From positions 12,789,427 through 12,853,426 of the forward strand of contig JASSKH010000010.1 of assembly GCA_031763025.1 (NCBI GenBank): a DNA stretch of 64,000 bases. Reading direction: 5' to 3'. Source of the DNA: Macrocystis pyrifera (taxonomy: Eukaryota > Sar > Phaeophyceae > Laminariales > Laminariaceae). Below the pieces are notes generated by a model, which ran no database searches, had not been told where the DNA came from, and was given only the letters and a program-made list of their open reading frames with translations. This document shows positions 1-63,981 of the stretch, piece after piece. The first letter of the stretch is position 1. Each line of letters begins with the position of its first letter. Position numbers and translations under genes: made by a program.

Positions 1-8
1 TTACGTAC

Positions 9-123
9 CTTGTCGGCTTCGTTGCCTCGCCGTTCAGAGGTGTGGCAGTAGGTTTTGAGGAGCCGCATCTCCGACTCATGTTCTAGTTCGTGGATTCGGG
101 GTTTCCATGAATTTCCCATAATT
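9..123 (-). CDS. Possible exon of an unidentified leftward gene, at window edge
   Basis: One base and 38 codons reading IMGNSWKPRIHELEHESEMR, LLKTYCHTSERRGNEADK, followed by a consensus GTACGT donor. The acceptor ATATGCAG has little pyrimidine support. The charged helical composition suggests coding sequence; function unknown. Confidence 0.35.
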
Positions 124-1097
124 CTGCATATGCGGATCAACAGAGTGGGCTAGTGTGATGATACTGCCTCGAATGAGGCTGAAAGTCCGGTAATTACCCG
201 TGGGTTCAAGTATTGGGATCGTATTCGTAGTACTTAGGAGGCATATCTGAGATGGAAAACCAGGGGTTTTCCCAGTGAGACACGAGCGCGGCTCCCAGTC
301 TCCGCGTGCACGAAAGGAATAAAGCTGGTCTTCTTCTATCTCTAAGCAAGAACACACGTGAGTACCAACGAGTACCGGCTTCATAGGCAAACCTGTCCAG
401 GGATACAAAGTGTTCCGACCTCTGATCTTAACAAAATGATATTAACATCTTGTTTGCCATCTGACAGTGTTGCTGTGTTTACACACGTGACAGATCGGAT
501 CCCCATTCCATCACCTGTCCGCACAAGTAAAAAAGAGTACATATTTCGGGGCACATACATATCGTACAGTAGTAGATCCCCGATTTCCATCTCCTGCAAG
601 ATCCCCGATTTCCATCATGTGCACGATCTTACAAATTTTGAAATGAATCATGTGCACGATTTATATACTGCTTGCTGTAGAACGCGATTGCTTGCTGGGT
701 TGGACCTGTATGACGCGATCCGCACGCAACATGCTCGCTCGCCGAGCGCGATCTGTTGTCTGTGTTGTCGGTATGATACGCGGCCCTTGCACAATAATAG
801 GTGTATCATAACATCATCACAAACGGCAAACACACAGGATCTACAGTACGTTCCACTTACAGGAACAACAGTCACAGTATTATTATAGATCGTCATATGT
901 CCGACGTGTGCAAGGTTTCTTTATGCACAGCAAATATTGCTGGTGAAGCCCTCACCACACCACACCACATAAGTAGCTTGTACCTGGTATGTCTCTATTT
1001 TGAAGTGATGGATCGCCGCGGACACTGAATGTATGTGTGTGCTGCGGGCTTCGTTACAGCGGTTGGGTTTGAAGAACACACAACATACACGCCACAC
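124..1097. other. No gene seen; presumed intron
   Basis: AT-rich unique-looking sequence between two candidate leftward exons. Reading frames here lack splice-consistent or protein-like structure. No repeat was recognised apart from a short CCCCGATTTCCATC doublet near 580-615. Confidence 0.3.
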
Positions 1098-1204
1098 CTG
1101 AACGGCGGCGTCGAGGTCAGCGAAGTTAAGGTCCAGAACGCCAAAAGACTGCCCGCCAGCACCACCTGGTCCTCCTGCTGCTGCTGCACCACCTGTTGAT
1201 AGTC
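1098..1204 (-). CDS. Possible exon of an unidentified leftward gene
   Basis: Two bases and 35 codons between an acceptor (CCTGGGGGCAG) and a GTGTGG donor: a Gly/Ala-rich stretch, then GQSFGVLDLNFADLDAAVQ. GC content is higher than in the flanks. The phase does not connect directly to the next candidate exon, so a missing exon or a different gene is possible. Confidence 0.35.
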
Positions 1205-2324
1205 CTGCCCCCAGGATGAAGACGTATGATGTGGCCGACGCCACGAACCTTAGAGCACGCAAAGCCATCGTGCTTTCGGTCTATCATCTACCATCAGGTG
1301 GTGGCGAACCTAGTGCATTTGCTTGTACGTACTCCACCTGTACGGACAACCTGTTGGCTGCTGGTTGGGTGCTTGTCGCGCCACACACCCGCCTTCGAAA
1401 ATATTGTGACATGGCTACGTATCGTATCATCACGTAGTACGCATAGTCGTGTATCGTATTCGAATGAACGCCGTCATGATTTGTATGAGGGGGTACAATA
1501 AATATCTTGGTGCAACATGATAAACAAGATTGTTGTGATCGAGTGGTCGGTCGAAAAGACGAAACCGTCGGACGGACCAATGGCAACCAACCGAGAAATA
1601 AGTTATCGCTGGTCGACTTGATACCAGATCGAACACCCATGGGAAGGGCTCGTACATCCCACGGGTTTATTCCGAGGGAACTCCTGTCACAAGTTTCTCC
1701 ATGAGTGCATTCGAACATTGTGTACTAACTACTGTGGTATATATATCCAGGTTGTAACACTCCCTACCCATGGGAAATCAGATACCAGGTATTAGTGTGT
1801 ATCCCACGGGATATCCCATGAGATTTCCGACGATCCTATGGATGGGATCATCTGATTCCGTAGAGCTTTTATCGCTAATTCGATAAAACGATGTGTCAAT
1901 CATGTTCTCGGACAGAGTGGTAAGCTACCCTCGATGGGATAAATCGCACGTAGCAATCAATGGTAGTCCATTGGGGTATCGATAAGATCCTATTTCAGTT
2001 ATTATAATAGTTGTCCTCATTTGGACCTTCGGACTGAAAACGGCATACCGGGGATATACGATTCCTCCTGTCTGTGTACCGAAGTTTCGAAGTTTTTTTG
2101 GGAGACTTTCGCACTACCGAAACGTGGAACGATACCGTAAACTAGCGTAATTTTCGCCAGTACACCGCTTTATTATGGGCTTTAAATTATAGGCTTTTAC
2201 GAGGCGGAGGACTTTGTGGGCTTTGGTCAACAATAATAGGAGACCCTGCGCAGTACTATAATAGTAGGTAAACCTAAAGAACTAACAAACTAACAGTGTG
2301 AGGTACGTATACGTACATACTACT
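1205..2324. other. No gene seen; presumed intron or intergenic DNA
   Basis: Unique-looking AT-rich sequence. A run of CCCATGGG-type and GGGATATCCC-type palindromic words occurs at about 1636-1830. No coding exon or transposon could be supported. Confidence 0.3.
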
Positions 2325-2325
2325 A

Positions 2326-2431
2326 TTACGGGGGGCCATAGTAAATAGGACCAAATATTGTTAGTAAACTAGGTGAATATATAGGTTTTGGTGTACACCA
2401 TAGGTCCTATTAACTATGGACCCCCGTAATA
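2326..2431. mobile_element. TTACGGGGG MITE copy
   Basis: Near-complete copy with termini TTACGGGGGGCCATAGT and ACTATGGACCCCCGTAA, flanked by TA. The internal sequence is the family's AGGACCAAATATTG and ATATATAGG segments. Confidence 0.85.
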
Positions 2432-2872
2432 GTAGTCTACGTACGTACCGTAAAGTTATTCGAGTAGCGGCAGAGTCTTGCCCCCCCGAAAAAAAATGAC
2501 ACAACAGTCCCATCATGATCATTTCTACGAGAAAGCGAAAACGCCTTTTGCTTCTCTACCGACGACACGCAGCCAGCACCGACCGACAGAACCACACGGT
2601 GTCAGTGAAAAATGTACCAGGTATCAGGTAGTAAACATTTTTGTTCCTGTATGACCATACGCGTTTTTTTTTCTCCGTCACTTCTTCTCCCGAAAAGCTC
2701 AACGCGCGGGGGGTTTTACCCCGAGCGGCATTCTTGATCATAGCACCATCGTACGTACGTAGCACTACCCGTGGTCACAGGGGTGTCTTGTTCCCTCCTC
2801 CCCGTATAATAATTTTTATCGAGAACAGGGTTCAGCATATAATACTACTGTGCCAGAAGAAAATGTTCCAAA

Positions 2873-3152
2873 ACACAAAATACCTTGTTGTACTGTAAAC
2901 CTTTGCTTTTAAGACTCATCGAGCTACCAGTAGGTATACATACGTAAAAGTCGCCGGAAAGCAGGTCATCAAAAATCGAGCCAAGCAACCCAAATGCGCA
3001 CAATAGGAGTCCAACACAAAATACCTTGTTGTACTGTAAACCTTTGCTTTTAAGACTCATCGAGCTACCAGTAGGTATACATACGTAAAAGTCGCCGGAA
3101 AGCGGGTCATCAAGAATCGAGCCAAGCAACCCAAATGCGCACAATAGGAGTC
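2873..3152. repeat. 140-bp tandem duplication
   Basis: Two adjacent ~140-bp units starting AACACAAAATACCTTG and ending GCACAATAGGAGTCC, with only a few differences (for example GCAGGTCATCAAAAAT against GCGGGTCATCAAGAAT). The high identity suggests a recent duplication. Confidence 0.9.
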
Positions 3153-3512
3153 CGAGCGAGCCTGTGGTAGGCTGTGTAGCGTACACCGAGTATAATGCCG
3201 TTCCCATTAAAACGCACACTCGCTAGCGCGGGCCGTAACGCCGTATTTCATGGTTTGCAACAGCAATGTAATACAGAGAAGAAGCGTCCCGGGGTCTCCT
3301 TCATTGCCTTATCTGCATGTTTCCTGCTACTACCACCACTACCAGGTATACATCTTTTATGTATATATATATCTGGTACCGGGCATTATATGTATGAGCG
3401 TCACATCAGTTTTGATTTGTCGTATGATACTGCCGCGCTTTTTTTTTTCTGGAGAGTTCTTCACTTTATGTTAAGCCTTTTTTAGAACACTACACAATGT
3501 CGGATGGCAAGC

Positions 3513-3597
3513 ATAATAATAATAATAACAATAATAATAATAATAACAATAATAATAATAATAACAATAATAATAATAATAACAATAATAATAATTA
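3513..3597. repeat. AAT/AAC microsatellite
   Basis: Four ~21-bp units of AATAATAATAATAATAAC-type sequence. Both strands give long repetitive frames (Ile/Thr or Tyr/Cys) that are not genes. Confidence 0.9.
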
Positions 3598-3714
3598 ATG
3601 ATAAGAATAATAAAATAATATGTATGGTACCGCGTTTGTCCCACTACGTGCTGCATGGAGTATTGTATCATTTTTTATTTTTTATTTTTTTTCATCATCA
3701 CTTTTACTTTCCAG

Positions 3715-3896
3715 CCCACTCGCAGGAGGTTTTACCCTCGACGATCTTCTGGACAAGCCGTGGTCACAGGTGTCGTCCCTTCTCCCCCCCGGTACGTGCC
3801 TTTAGTTTTTATCGCGCATAGGGTTCAGCATTCCCACTGCTCGTCGATTTTCATCGAATGTACAGCTAACTCACGCTCTCGCGCTTTCCGCTAATC
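3715..3896. repeat. Dispersed repeat, inverted copy at 36763-36940
   Basis: The segment from TTTTACCCTCGACGATC through GTGGTCACAGGTGTCGTCC to CTCACGCTCTCGCGCTTTCC reappears in reverse orientation near 36763-36940. A more diverged copy is at about 2756-2840. No coding capacity seen. Confidence 0.75.
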
Positions 3897-3924
3897 AATT
3901 ATATGCAAGAAAAAGTCCCTATGA

Positions 3925-4005
3925 GCATGCACTCGGAGAGACTCGAACTCACGAAATTGATCTTGATAGGCTCGCGGACCACCTACCAAGCCACCGGGGA
4001 CGCCG
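3925..4005 (-). other. tRNA-like relic
   Basis: The minus strand contains an A-box-like TGGCTTGGTAGG and a B-box-like GAGTTCGAGTCTC about 35 bases apart, in a ~75-base region. The acceptor stem does not pair and one T-stem pair fails, so it is read as a tRNA-derived fragment or pseudogene rather than a working tRNA. Confidence 0.3.
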
Positions 4006-4628
4006 GCTATAATACCATATTATTGATGCTACTACAAATAATACACGGTGAAGTACCATATAAAATCTGCGCATTGTATCATACCGCGCTTTACCTATTG
4101 TGCGGTACAGCCACATGTCTACCTTAGCCGTATGATACCGCGGTTACCCCACAATGATGCCACTAAAACATATGACACTCTGCCATACCATATCATACCA
4201 TACCATACCATACCGCACGTAGCCTAATTATCCAAAATGCGGTACGGCACATACCGTAAAACACAGTGTACGAGTCTTTGAAGGCCATATTTCAATCGTG
4301 GGCGGATAAAATCCGGAATGCAGCCCCCCAAAAGTAAAACAGCCATCGTCGCCTCGATCAAAAGACACTGCTGTTGTTGCTGTCATACCATATACCATAC
4401 GACCTCGCACACATGCACATCATAAGCGTGAACTTCTCACAGCAGTAGCTCATTTCCTTGTAATCTACGTAGCCCGCCTTCGTAAAAACAATAGCACCAG
4501 GTATCATACACACGAGTAAACACGAAACTAGACGGTGCGGTACGGTTTATACCAGGAATAGGTATGTGTACTGCTACCAGGAAAAACCACACCAAGTACA
4601 AAACAGGATTAACCATATGAAACAGGAA

Positions 4629-4827
4629 TTACCATATTATGCCAGAAATAACGAAATAACCATATTCAAGCCAACTTGAGCCTTTTGGCGGCAGGGGCCG
4701 ACAGGGGCCAGCCCCCCCCGTTTCCGACCCCTTCCCCCCCTTCCGACGACTTGATGCTGGCAACAATCTTGGTCAGGCGTTTTCGAAGCTTGGCCGCTCC
4801 CTTTGCCCCGTGCATCTTGGCCAGGTC
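4629..4827 (-). CDS. Possible exon of an unidentified leftward gene
   Basis: A strong acceptor (TTTGTTTGGAAACCAG) precedes DLAKMHGAKGAAKLRKRLTK, IVASIKSSEGGKGSETGG. The frame stays open to a TAA at 4629-4631. The basic helix looks like real protein, but I do not recognise the family. It could be a terminal exon, or it could splice onward from a GT inside it, for example after LEY. It lies downstream of the INTS2-like stop and so would belong to a separate gene. Confidence 0.4.
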
Positions 4828-4904
4828 CTGGTTTCCAAACAAACGAAAAAATAAACAAAGCGCCAGGTAAGCACAAAAAAAAGAGGACAGGATGGTTAGG
4901 AGAT

Positions 4905-5012
4905 GAAGTCATGTCGTGCACGGCCGTAGTCGTATGACCATAGACCCTCGCATCCCTACAATGCCGGGATGGAGCACGTCGGGTTTTCATCGACACAGAC
5001 ATACATTGCTTG
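4905..5012 (-). mobile_element. CATGCATGGCCG element, 3' fragment
   Basis: Contains the family core from GGCCGTAGTCGTATGACC through CATCCCTACAATGCCGGG to CGGGTTTTCATCGAC. Unlike most copies it has no G run at its left end. Confidence 0.8.
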
Positions 5013-5023
5013 GCGGAGGGGAA

Positions 5024-5096
5024 GGGGGGGGGGGAGGGGGGACTCGGGGCGGACAGAGGGGGGTCGGGGGCGGGGGGGGGGGGGGGGGGGGGGGGG
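5024..5096. repeat. G-rich homopolymer region
   Basis: Broken G runs, the longest about 25 bases. Reading frames across it give poly-Gly or poly-Pro only. Confidence 0.9.
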
Positions 5097-5379
5097 CAAG
5101 CGGGCCCTGAAGTGGCCTCGCTGTCTGTCCTGGCGGGGTTACTATTTAGTCTGCCGAAAAGTCTTGCGCCGACGAGCAGGGACGGGGGAGAAGTGCCTCG
5201 TTCGCGCCGAAACATCAGAAAACAAGCAACTTTACCATTATGCCGCGTTAAAAGTTGGGACACCCCTCGTCGATATCGCTTGTGGTCTCTGGCGTTGAGT
5301 TTTCTCACGTTCTCCATGTCTCCTTCCGCCCTTTGTCCATATGTTCATACCCCTCCCCCCCTTCCTATATATCATGTAT

Positions 5380-5940
5380 AGGTTGGGTTGGTGACGGTTG
5401 GCAACCGCACTGTAAAACATGCCGCTCTACGTACGTGAGCTAGACAACCAGGGGTACCGTTTTTTTTTTTGTGTGGCCGGTTGGTCGTAGCTGGCGATCG
5501 AGATACAGATCATTTGTGCGGGGTGGAGAACATTTACTCCGCACAAGGGGAATGGTCGTACGACGTAGTGTGTATACGGTAAGGCATCCACAAGGCAGTC
5601 ACAAGTACTCCCACTGCTGTCTCTGGACGTAGCCAACCCGGAAAATACAGTAATTCAATGAAGCTGTCATCCATAAGAAAATCCGCTTCTAAAGCAGTTC
5701 TTAGTAGGAGGCAGCTCACCCATCATGCGACTCAACGAACACCTCACTACGGCGCTACGCGCTTGGTGCAAGCAATGTCTGCCTGGTCGGTGAAAACCCG
5801 ACGTGCTCCGTCCCGGCATCGTAGGGATGCGCGTGTCTATTGGTCATACGACTACGGCCACGCATGATATCGACCACACACCCCTACCTCCCTATCCCTG
5901 TCTAACCCCTTCTCCCCCCCTACACCCATAAAGTCGTTCG
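5380..5940 (+). mobile_element. CATGCATGGCCG element, near full length with C-rich tail
   Basis: Starts GGTTGGGTTGG, passes a T run, GTGCGGGG and CTCCGCACAAGGG, CATTGCTGTCTCTGG-like sequence and TGCAAGCAATGTCTGCC, and ends TACGGCCACGCATGATATCG followed by a C-rich tract. No open frame is conserved between copies. Confidence 0.85.
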
Positions 5941-6327
5941 ACGCCGTCATCCATGAACAACAAACGTAATCGATACGATTTCGACAGTCGATACCTTGAA
6001 GCCTTCGTTCAGTATCAGCACAACAAAACACGGGGATGCCAGGGAATTGGAGGGCGAAACACGCTCGAAATCATACATTGAAATCGAAAGTGGGATATCG
6101 TCTCCGTCGATGCGGATAATATTTGATATCTTGCAGTACCGTACGCGTAGTACCAGATATAAATTAACTAATTATTCGCATCTCGATAGATCGATTCGAT
6201 ACTATATATATCGAAAGTTCAATATGTCGACACATCGATTCGATATTGTGCACATCAAGAGCTCGATATATTACGACAAATACAAACTATCCACATGATA
6301 TCCATTACCAAAACGCACAAGAGCTAA

Positions 6328-44587
<38,260 letters not shown>

Positions 44588-44814
44588 ATTTTCCCGTTCC
44601 TCCTGTGTTTTGCGTCACGTAGTGTGTGTGTAGGCAGGAGGAGAAGAGCCGAGAGAGTGTGAAATGGGCGGCTGCGAGTCAGTCGTTCGTTGAGAAGAGG
44701 CGCCCTGTTTCTTGTGTTACGTCAGTGTGTAGCCGGTATCCGGTTCGCGGATGGATGCTGTGTGAGCGCGCCGGTAACAGTGTCTGCGTCTCTTTTTCTG
44801 CGCTTCTGAGGCGT

Positions 44815-45300
44815 CGATGGGGGTTGGGGATGGGGGTGGGAACGGGGGTTAGGATTAGGGTGGACGTGGGGGGGGGGGGGGGGGGGTCGGGGTGGGGTGG
44901 GAGTTAGGAAATGAGGGGTGGGCGGTGGGGCTGGGGGTAGGGATGGGTGTGAGGGTAGGCGTTTGGGTGGAGGTACGGGTGGGGATTGGGGTCGGGGCTA
45001 GGGGCACGGGTCGAGGGGTGGGGGCTAGGGTGGGGGTTGGGTTCGGGTGGGAGTTGAGGTGGGGAGTTAGAGGCTGGGGGGGGGGGGGGGGGGGGGGGGG
45101 CTTGGGAGCGGGAGTAGGTTAGGGATTAAGGGATTGAGAGTAGGGGTTGGAGTGAAAGTGAGAGTAGGGGTGGAGGTGGAATTTAGGGGTGGAGGTTGAG
45201 GTGGGGGTAGTGTTTGGGGTAGGTGTGGCGGTGGCGGGGGTTGGGTGGGGGTGGTCGAGGGGTGGGGGTGGTGTTCACGGTGGGGACTGGGGGTGGGGGA
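44815..45300. repeat. G-rich GGGGTTNGG degenerate repeat
   Basis: GGGGGTTAGGATTAGGGTGG-type words, almost all G on the plus strand, with a 24-base G run at 45077-45100. G-quadruplex potential is evident. Confidence 0.75.
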
Positions 45301-45927
45301 ACCGCCAGTAGCTATGAGCTGAGAGGGGAAACGAGAGATGTTCGGCGCGGCCAGGCGGGCGGGCATTGCGTGCGAAAAAAAAAACAGGAGCGTTGGCGTT
45401 GGCGTCCGCAAAGCCGTCGATCTGCACTGCACCTGCTGCAGCTGGATCGATATACTTGCGCCCACCTACAAAATCGATCTGTTACCATCATTGGAGGACC
45501 CGGAGTTCTCCGGCGGCGAAGTGGTAAAATACAATAAATACGCTATCGCGGCAGTCTGCTGCCACGTCGTGGGCATTGCCCCCACCGTTGCTCGTCAACA
45601 GGGGGCCGAGAGTGACGGAAGTGTGGATACTGCTTACGGGGAATCCAACACAGCTTGTCCGTCAAGTTCGATCTCCTTGTCGTGTCCGTCGTCCAAATTC
45701 AAATTTCAACTATTAATATTAAATACGAGCACAGCAGTATGTAAAACAATCATGTACTGCCTGTAGTACTTCTGTTACATACCTGGTATTCTGTTATTCA
45801 TTTTTACATACCGCTCGCTGGCCCTTGCTGTCCCTACATATCGTGCTGAGTACTCTACCGCAATACTCAATACCAGGCACAATGCAGCAGTACGTAACTC
45901 AGTAGTCGTGCCACTGATACTGCTGCA

Positions 45928-45933
45928 GCTACT

Positions 45934-45981
<48 letters not shown>

Positions 45982-45982
45982 A
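45928..45982. repeat. CTG microsatellite
   Basis: About 17 CTG units. Confidence 0.95.
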
Positions 45983-46256
45983 CCAGAACTGCTGAATGAA
46001 GAGAGCGCATGGTCTGCAAAGGCCAAGATAGAGCCCAGGATGGGGATCAAGATCGCAACATAAAATGGCGACGCTGCATCCAATATCCAATACGTGGGAG
46101 TGAAGCGACAGCAGCCGAACGTGTCGCATCGCGAGAGTGTGCAACAGGCTCAAAGCGCGGGAGTTCAAAGCTGCCACCCTGTGCGATATCAATATTCGCC
46201 ACAGGTGTCTCTTTGCATTGCAGATATGCCATAGTCAGTCTACAGTAGTACAGCAA

Positions 46257-46263
46257 AGAAAGC

Positions 46264-46314
<51 letters not shown>

Positions 46315-46316
46315 CG
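46257..46316. repeat. CAG microsatellite facing the CTG run
   Basis: About 17 CAG units, 275 bases from the CTG run and its reverse complement. Confidence 0.95.
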
Positions 46317-47013
46317 CAGCAGCTGCTGCATGCTAAATTCTCACGCAAGATCACAACGAACATGATCTCGTGATATCGTGGATCGTGGGCCGCATTCTGG
46401 GATTTCAACATTCTATGTGTCATCCGTGATCAGGTGGGCAGCTACGAGTAGAGCCGGAGAAGAGACTGACTACGCGCACTTGGCAGCAACTCCTAGGCAA
46501 TGAAATCAATCATAACCCTACCAAAAAATCAGTGCAACACCCTATCCCATGTCAAGTACCTGGTTTTGTCTCTGGTGTAGGTCTCCGTTGTCTGTATCGA
46601 GCGCGCAACAGCAGCAGAAAACATCGACCCAAAATCGCGGTTCGGGGAGTTTACATGGCGTCGCAGGCGGTAATAGAGTAGGGGACATACCTCTCAGCTG
46701 TCGTGCTGTTGCGCCGCCAGAACCCACACCAACACAAGAGGAAGAAGGAAGCCCTACTGTCCGTTGGTCTCGGTGGTTTGGTTCTTAACTGCGGCCGACG
46801 ATTTGTAGACTCCTACAGTTGCCCTGACGCAATCCTGGCCGCTTAGGGAGATCGCAGTGGAAACCGCGACCCCCGTAAACCTCACGGCATATATACGACT
46901 ACCTTGTCTCGAAAAAGGTAGAAAGTAAAAAGTAACTTCAAACAAGAGGGAGAAAGTCCGACTTTCTCTGTCAAGAGATATCCGAGTTCGAGCCCGAGCC
47001 ATCGCACGCAATC

Positions 47014-61921
<14,908 letters not shown>

Positions 61922-62658
61922 GTAGGGCTCGGGATGAGTGAGGGTATGGGCATGCGTGAGTTGTTACTTGTTCTCACATTAATTCATCGCCACAATACAA
62001 TGCAGTCTGTGGAATCAGGACAGGCTCCAATAACTCTGGAGTGGAAGATTGCTTCCGTGGAGGGAAAAATAAAAAAACGGGGAAAAAAAAAAGACACAAC
62101 AGTTCTGTAAGACAGCAGCAGAAACACGGTGGTCACCAATGTAATGTAGTACCTGCGCTGGTCGTTCGGACGGAGGTCGTCGCGGAGATGTCGCAGTGTA
62201 GAATTCGCGGAGAAGTCGCCGTGATGAGGTCGCGGAGCGAAGGTCCCTTCTAGCCGTCGTTACGGCCGACGTAAAAAAGTAAGCCGAGCAGAGTTCTTCG
62301 TTGATATTTAGCAAGGAGATGCTAGAGAGCTAGTCTGACTCGGTGGGGGACACCTTTTGGTCACCCCAGGGTCTGCGGGCGGATAATGTCCCGATCGCTA
62401 TCTCCCGGGGACGGGTCAACACCGTCAATGACGTGAGACCGCTCGTGACCCGAGATTTGGTATTGCTTGACCGGTGACGTGTCCTTCGCGCGTGCGTGCT
62501 ACGAGATCTACGATATCTCCGACCCTGGCTTCCAAAATGTTCTACATACGTACCCCAGACAAGTATAGAAAAGTGCAATGAGCGCACGTACGTATCGGAT
62601 ACGTATGGTATGCTGTACGAATCGCAAACCGAAACCGAGGAGACAGCATAGTAGTACT

Positions 62659-62871
62659 ATTACGGAGGACCCTAGTAAATAGGACCTACGGTACACACAA
62701 AAACCTATATATTTCCCTATGTTTACTATTACGGGGGTCTATAGTTAACAGGACCTATGGCACACATAAAAACCTATATAATTAGGTAGTATTACTAACA
62801 ATATTTGGTCCTGTTTACTATGGTCCCCCGTAATAACAAAATTTGGTCCCAGTACTATGGTCCTCTGTACT
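62659..62871. mobile_element. MITE split by a second MITE
   Basis: The outer copy starts TTACGGAGGACCCTAGTAAA, breaks after CCCTATGTTTAC, and resumes with ACAAAATTTGGTCC to TCCTCTGTACTA. Confidence 0.9.
62728..62836. mobile_element. TTACGGGGG MITE nested in a MITE
   Basis: TATTACGGGGGTCTATAGTT to TACTATGGTCCCCCGTAATA. Removing TTACG...CGTAA plus one TA restores TTTACTAACAAAATTTGG, the family consensus. Confidence 0.95.
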
Positions 62872-63324
62872 ACTTGCTACCCACGGGGAAAAATTTAAAA
62901 CGACGGGGTGAAACGAATCGACGTCGAAATCGAAACCCAACTCGAAGGGGGAAGAAATAGCAGAGAAAGAAAGGCAGATGATGCAATAAAAGCCTTAATT
63001 CTTAGTTCACGTTTTTTTTTTTTTTCTCCCGGAACTTTCCCGAGAACCGGATTTTTCCCCGCCAGTCAGTGTGACCGCAGGGGCAAACCCCCCCCATTTT
63101 GTTGTTGTAAGTACCACTGCATACACGTGATCACAAGAAGAAAAGGCGCTCCCAAGCCCCACTTTGGTCGGGAGATTTCCGGCTCCGGAGTTTTTTTCGC
63201 AAAAAAAATCCGGGATGGGGTGGAGGGCAGAGAAGCAGGGCTCGTATTTAGGGTTAATAAGCGTTGCGGTAAAAATGTGAGGATAAAGGCGAGGTCGGAG
63301 GTAAGAATGTAAAGGTGGTGGCGG

Positions 63325-63535
63325 TGAGAGAGGAGGAGGAGGCGTGCTATGATTGGGGCACTGTAGAGGGAGGAGGCATGCTATGATTTGTAGAAGGAGG
63401 AGGCGTGTTTCGATTGGGGTACTTTAGAGGGTGGAGGCGTATTACGATTGGGGTACTGTAGAGGGAGGAGGCGTGCTACGATAGGGATACTGCTGTAGAG
63501 GGGGAGGAGGCGTGCTATGATTGGGATACTGCTGT
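63325..63535. repeat. ~40-bp GAGGAGGCGTGCTATGATTG minisatellite
   Basis: Five to six units of GGAGGAGGCGTGCTATGATT plus GGGGTACTGTAGAG. Confidence 0.85.
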
Positions 63536-63688
63536 ACCTTTTTTTTTTACCAAGAAATTTCCCACTGACGTGGGCTCCTCGACTGAACATATTTCGAGGA
63601 ACTGATGTACCCAAAATCGTAGGAAATTCAGTTGCAGTTACATTACAGCAAGCAGTAACTGCTGTTTTTCCATGTTTTTCGTTGTACT

Positions 63689-63796
63689 ATTACGGGGGAC
63701 GACAGTAAAAAGGATCAAATATTGTTAGTAAATTAGGGAAATATACAGGTTTTTGTGTGTACCATAGGTCCTATTTTTACTATGGACCACGGGATG
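63689..63796. mobile_element. TTACGGGGG MITE copy, right end degraded
   Basis: TATTACGGGGGACGACAGTA start; ends TTACTATGGACCACGGGATG. Confidence 0.75.
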
Positions 63797-63870
63797 GTTG
63801 TGGTTCATCGGGTGAATTTTTCCAAGGAACGAAAAAAGACACGATGATGCCTACTATTAATACGAGTACC

Positions 63871-63981
63871 TATTACGGGGGTCCATAGTTAACAGGACCT
63901 ATGGTATACCAAAAAACCTATATATTTCCCTATTTTTTTACTAACAAAATTTGGTCCCGTTAACTACGGACCCCCGTAATA
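63871..63981. mobile_element. TTACGGGGG MITE copy between direct repeats
   Basis: Complete copy. GATGCCTACTATTAATA lies on both sides (63846-63862 and 63984-64000). Confidence 0.85.

Larger units (their letters stand above)
44588..47013. promoter_or_regulatory. Divergent intergenic region between INTS2-like and ENTH genes
   Basis: Both start codons face outward, so promoters of both genes should lie here. It contains a G-rich repeat (44815-45300), a CTG run and a facing CAG run. No TATA box with clear spacing was identified. Non-coding first exons may be hidden here. Confidence 0.45.

Noticed and set aside
2845-3219. Minus-strand frame with a repeated GLLLCAFGLLGSI segment, membrane-like
   Set aside because: The frame is created by the 140-bp tandem duplication; no start context, splice signals or third copy elsewhere.
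3925-4005. A functional tRNA gene
   Set aside because: A- and B-box-like words are present, but acceptor-stem pairing fails and a T-stem pair is mismatched.
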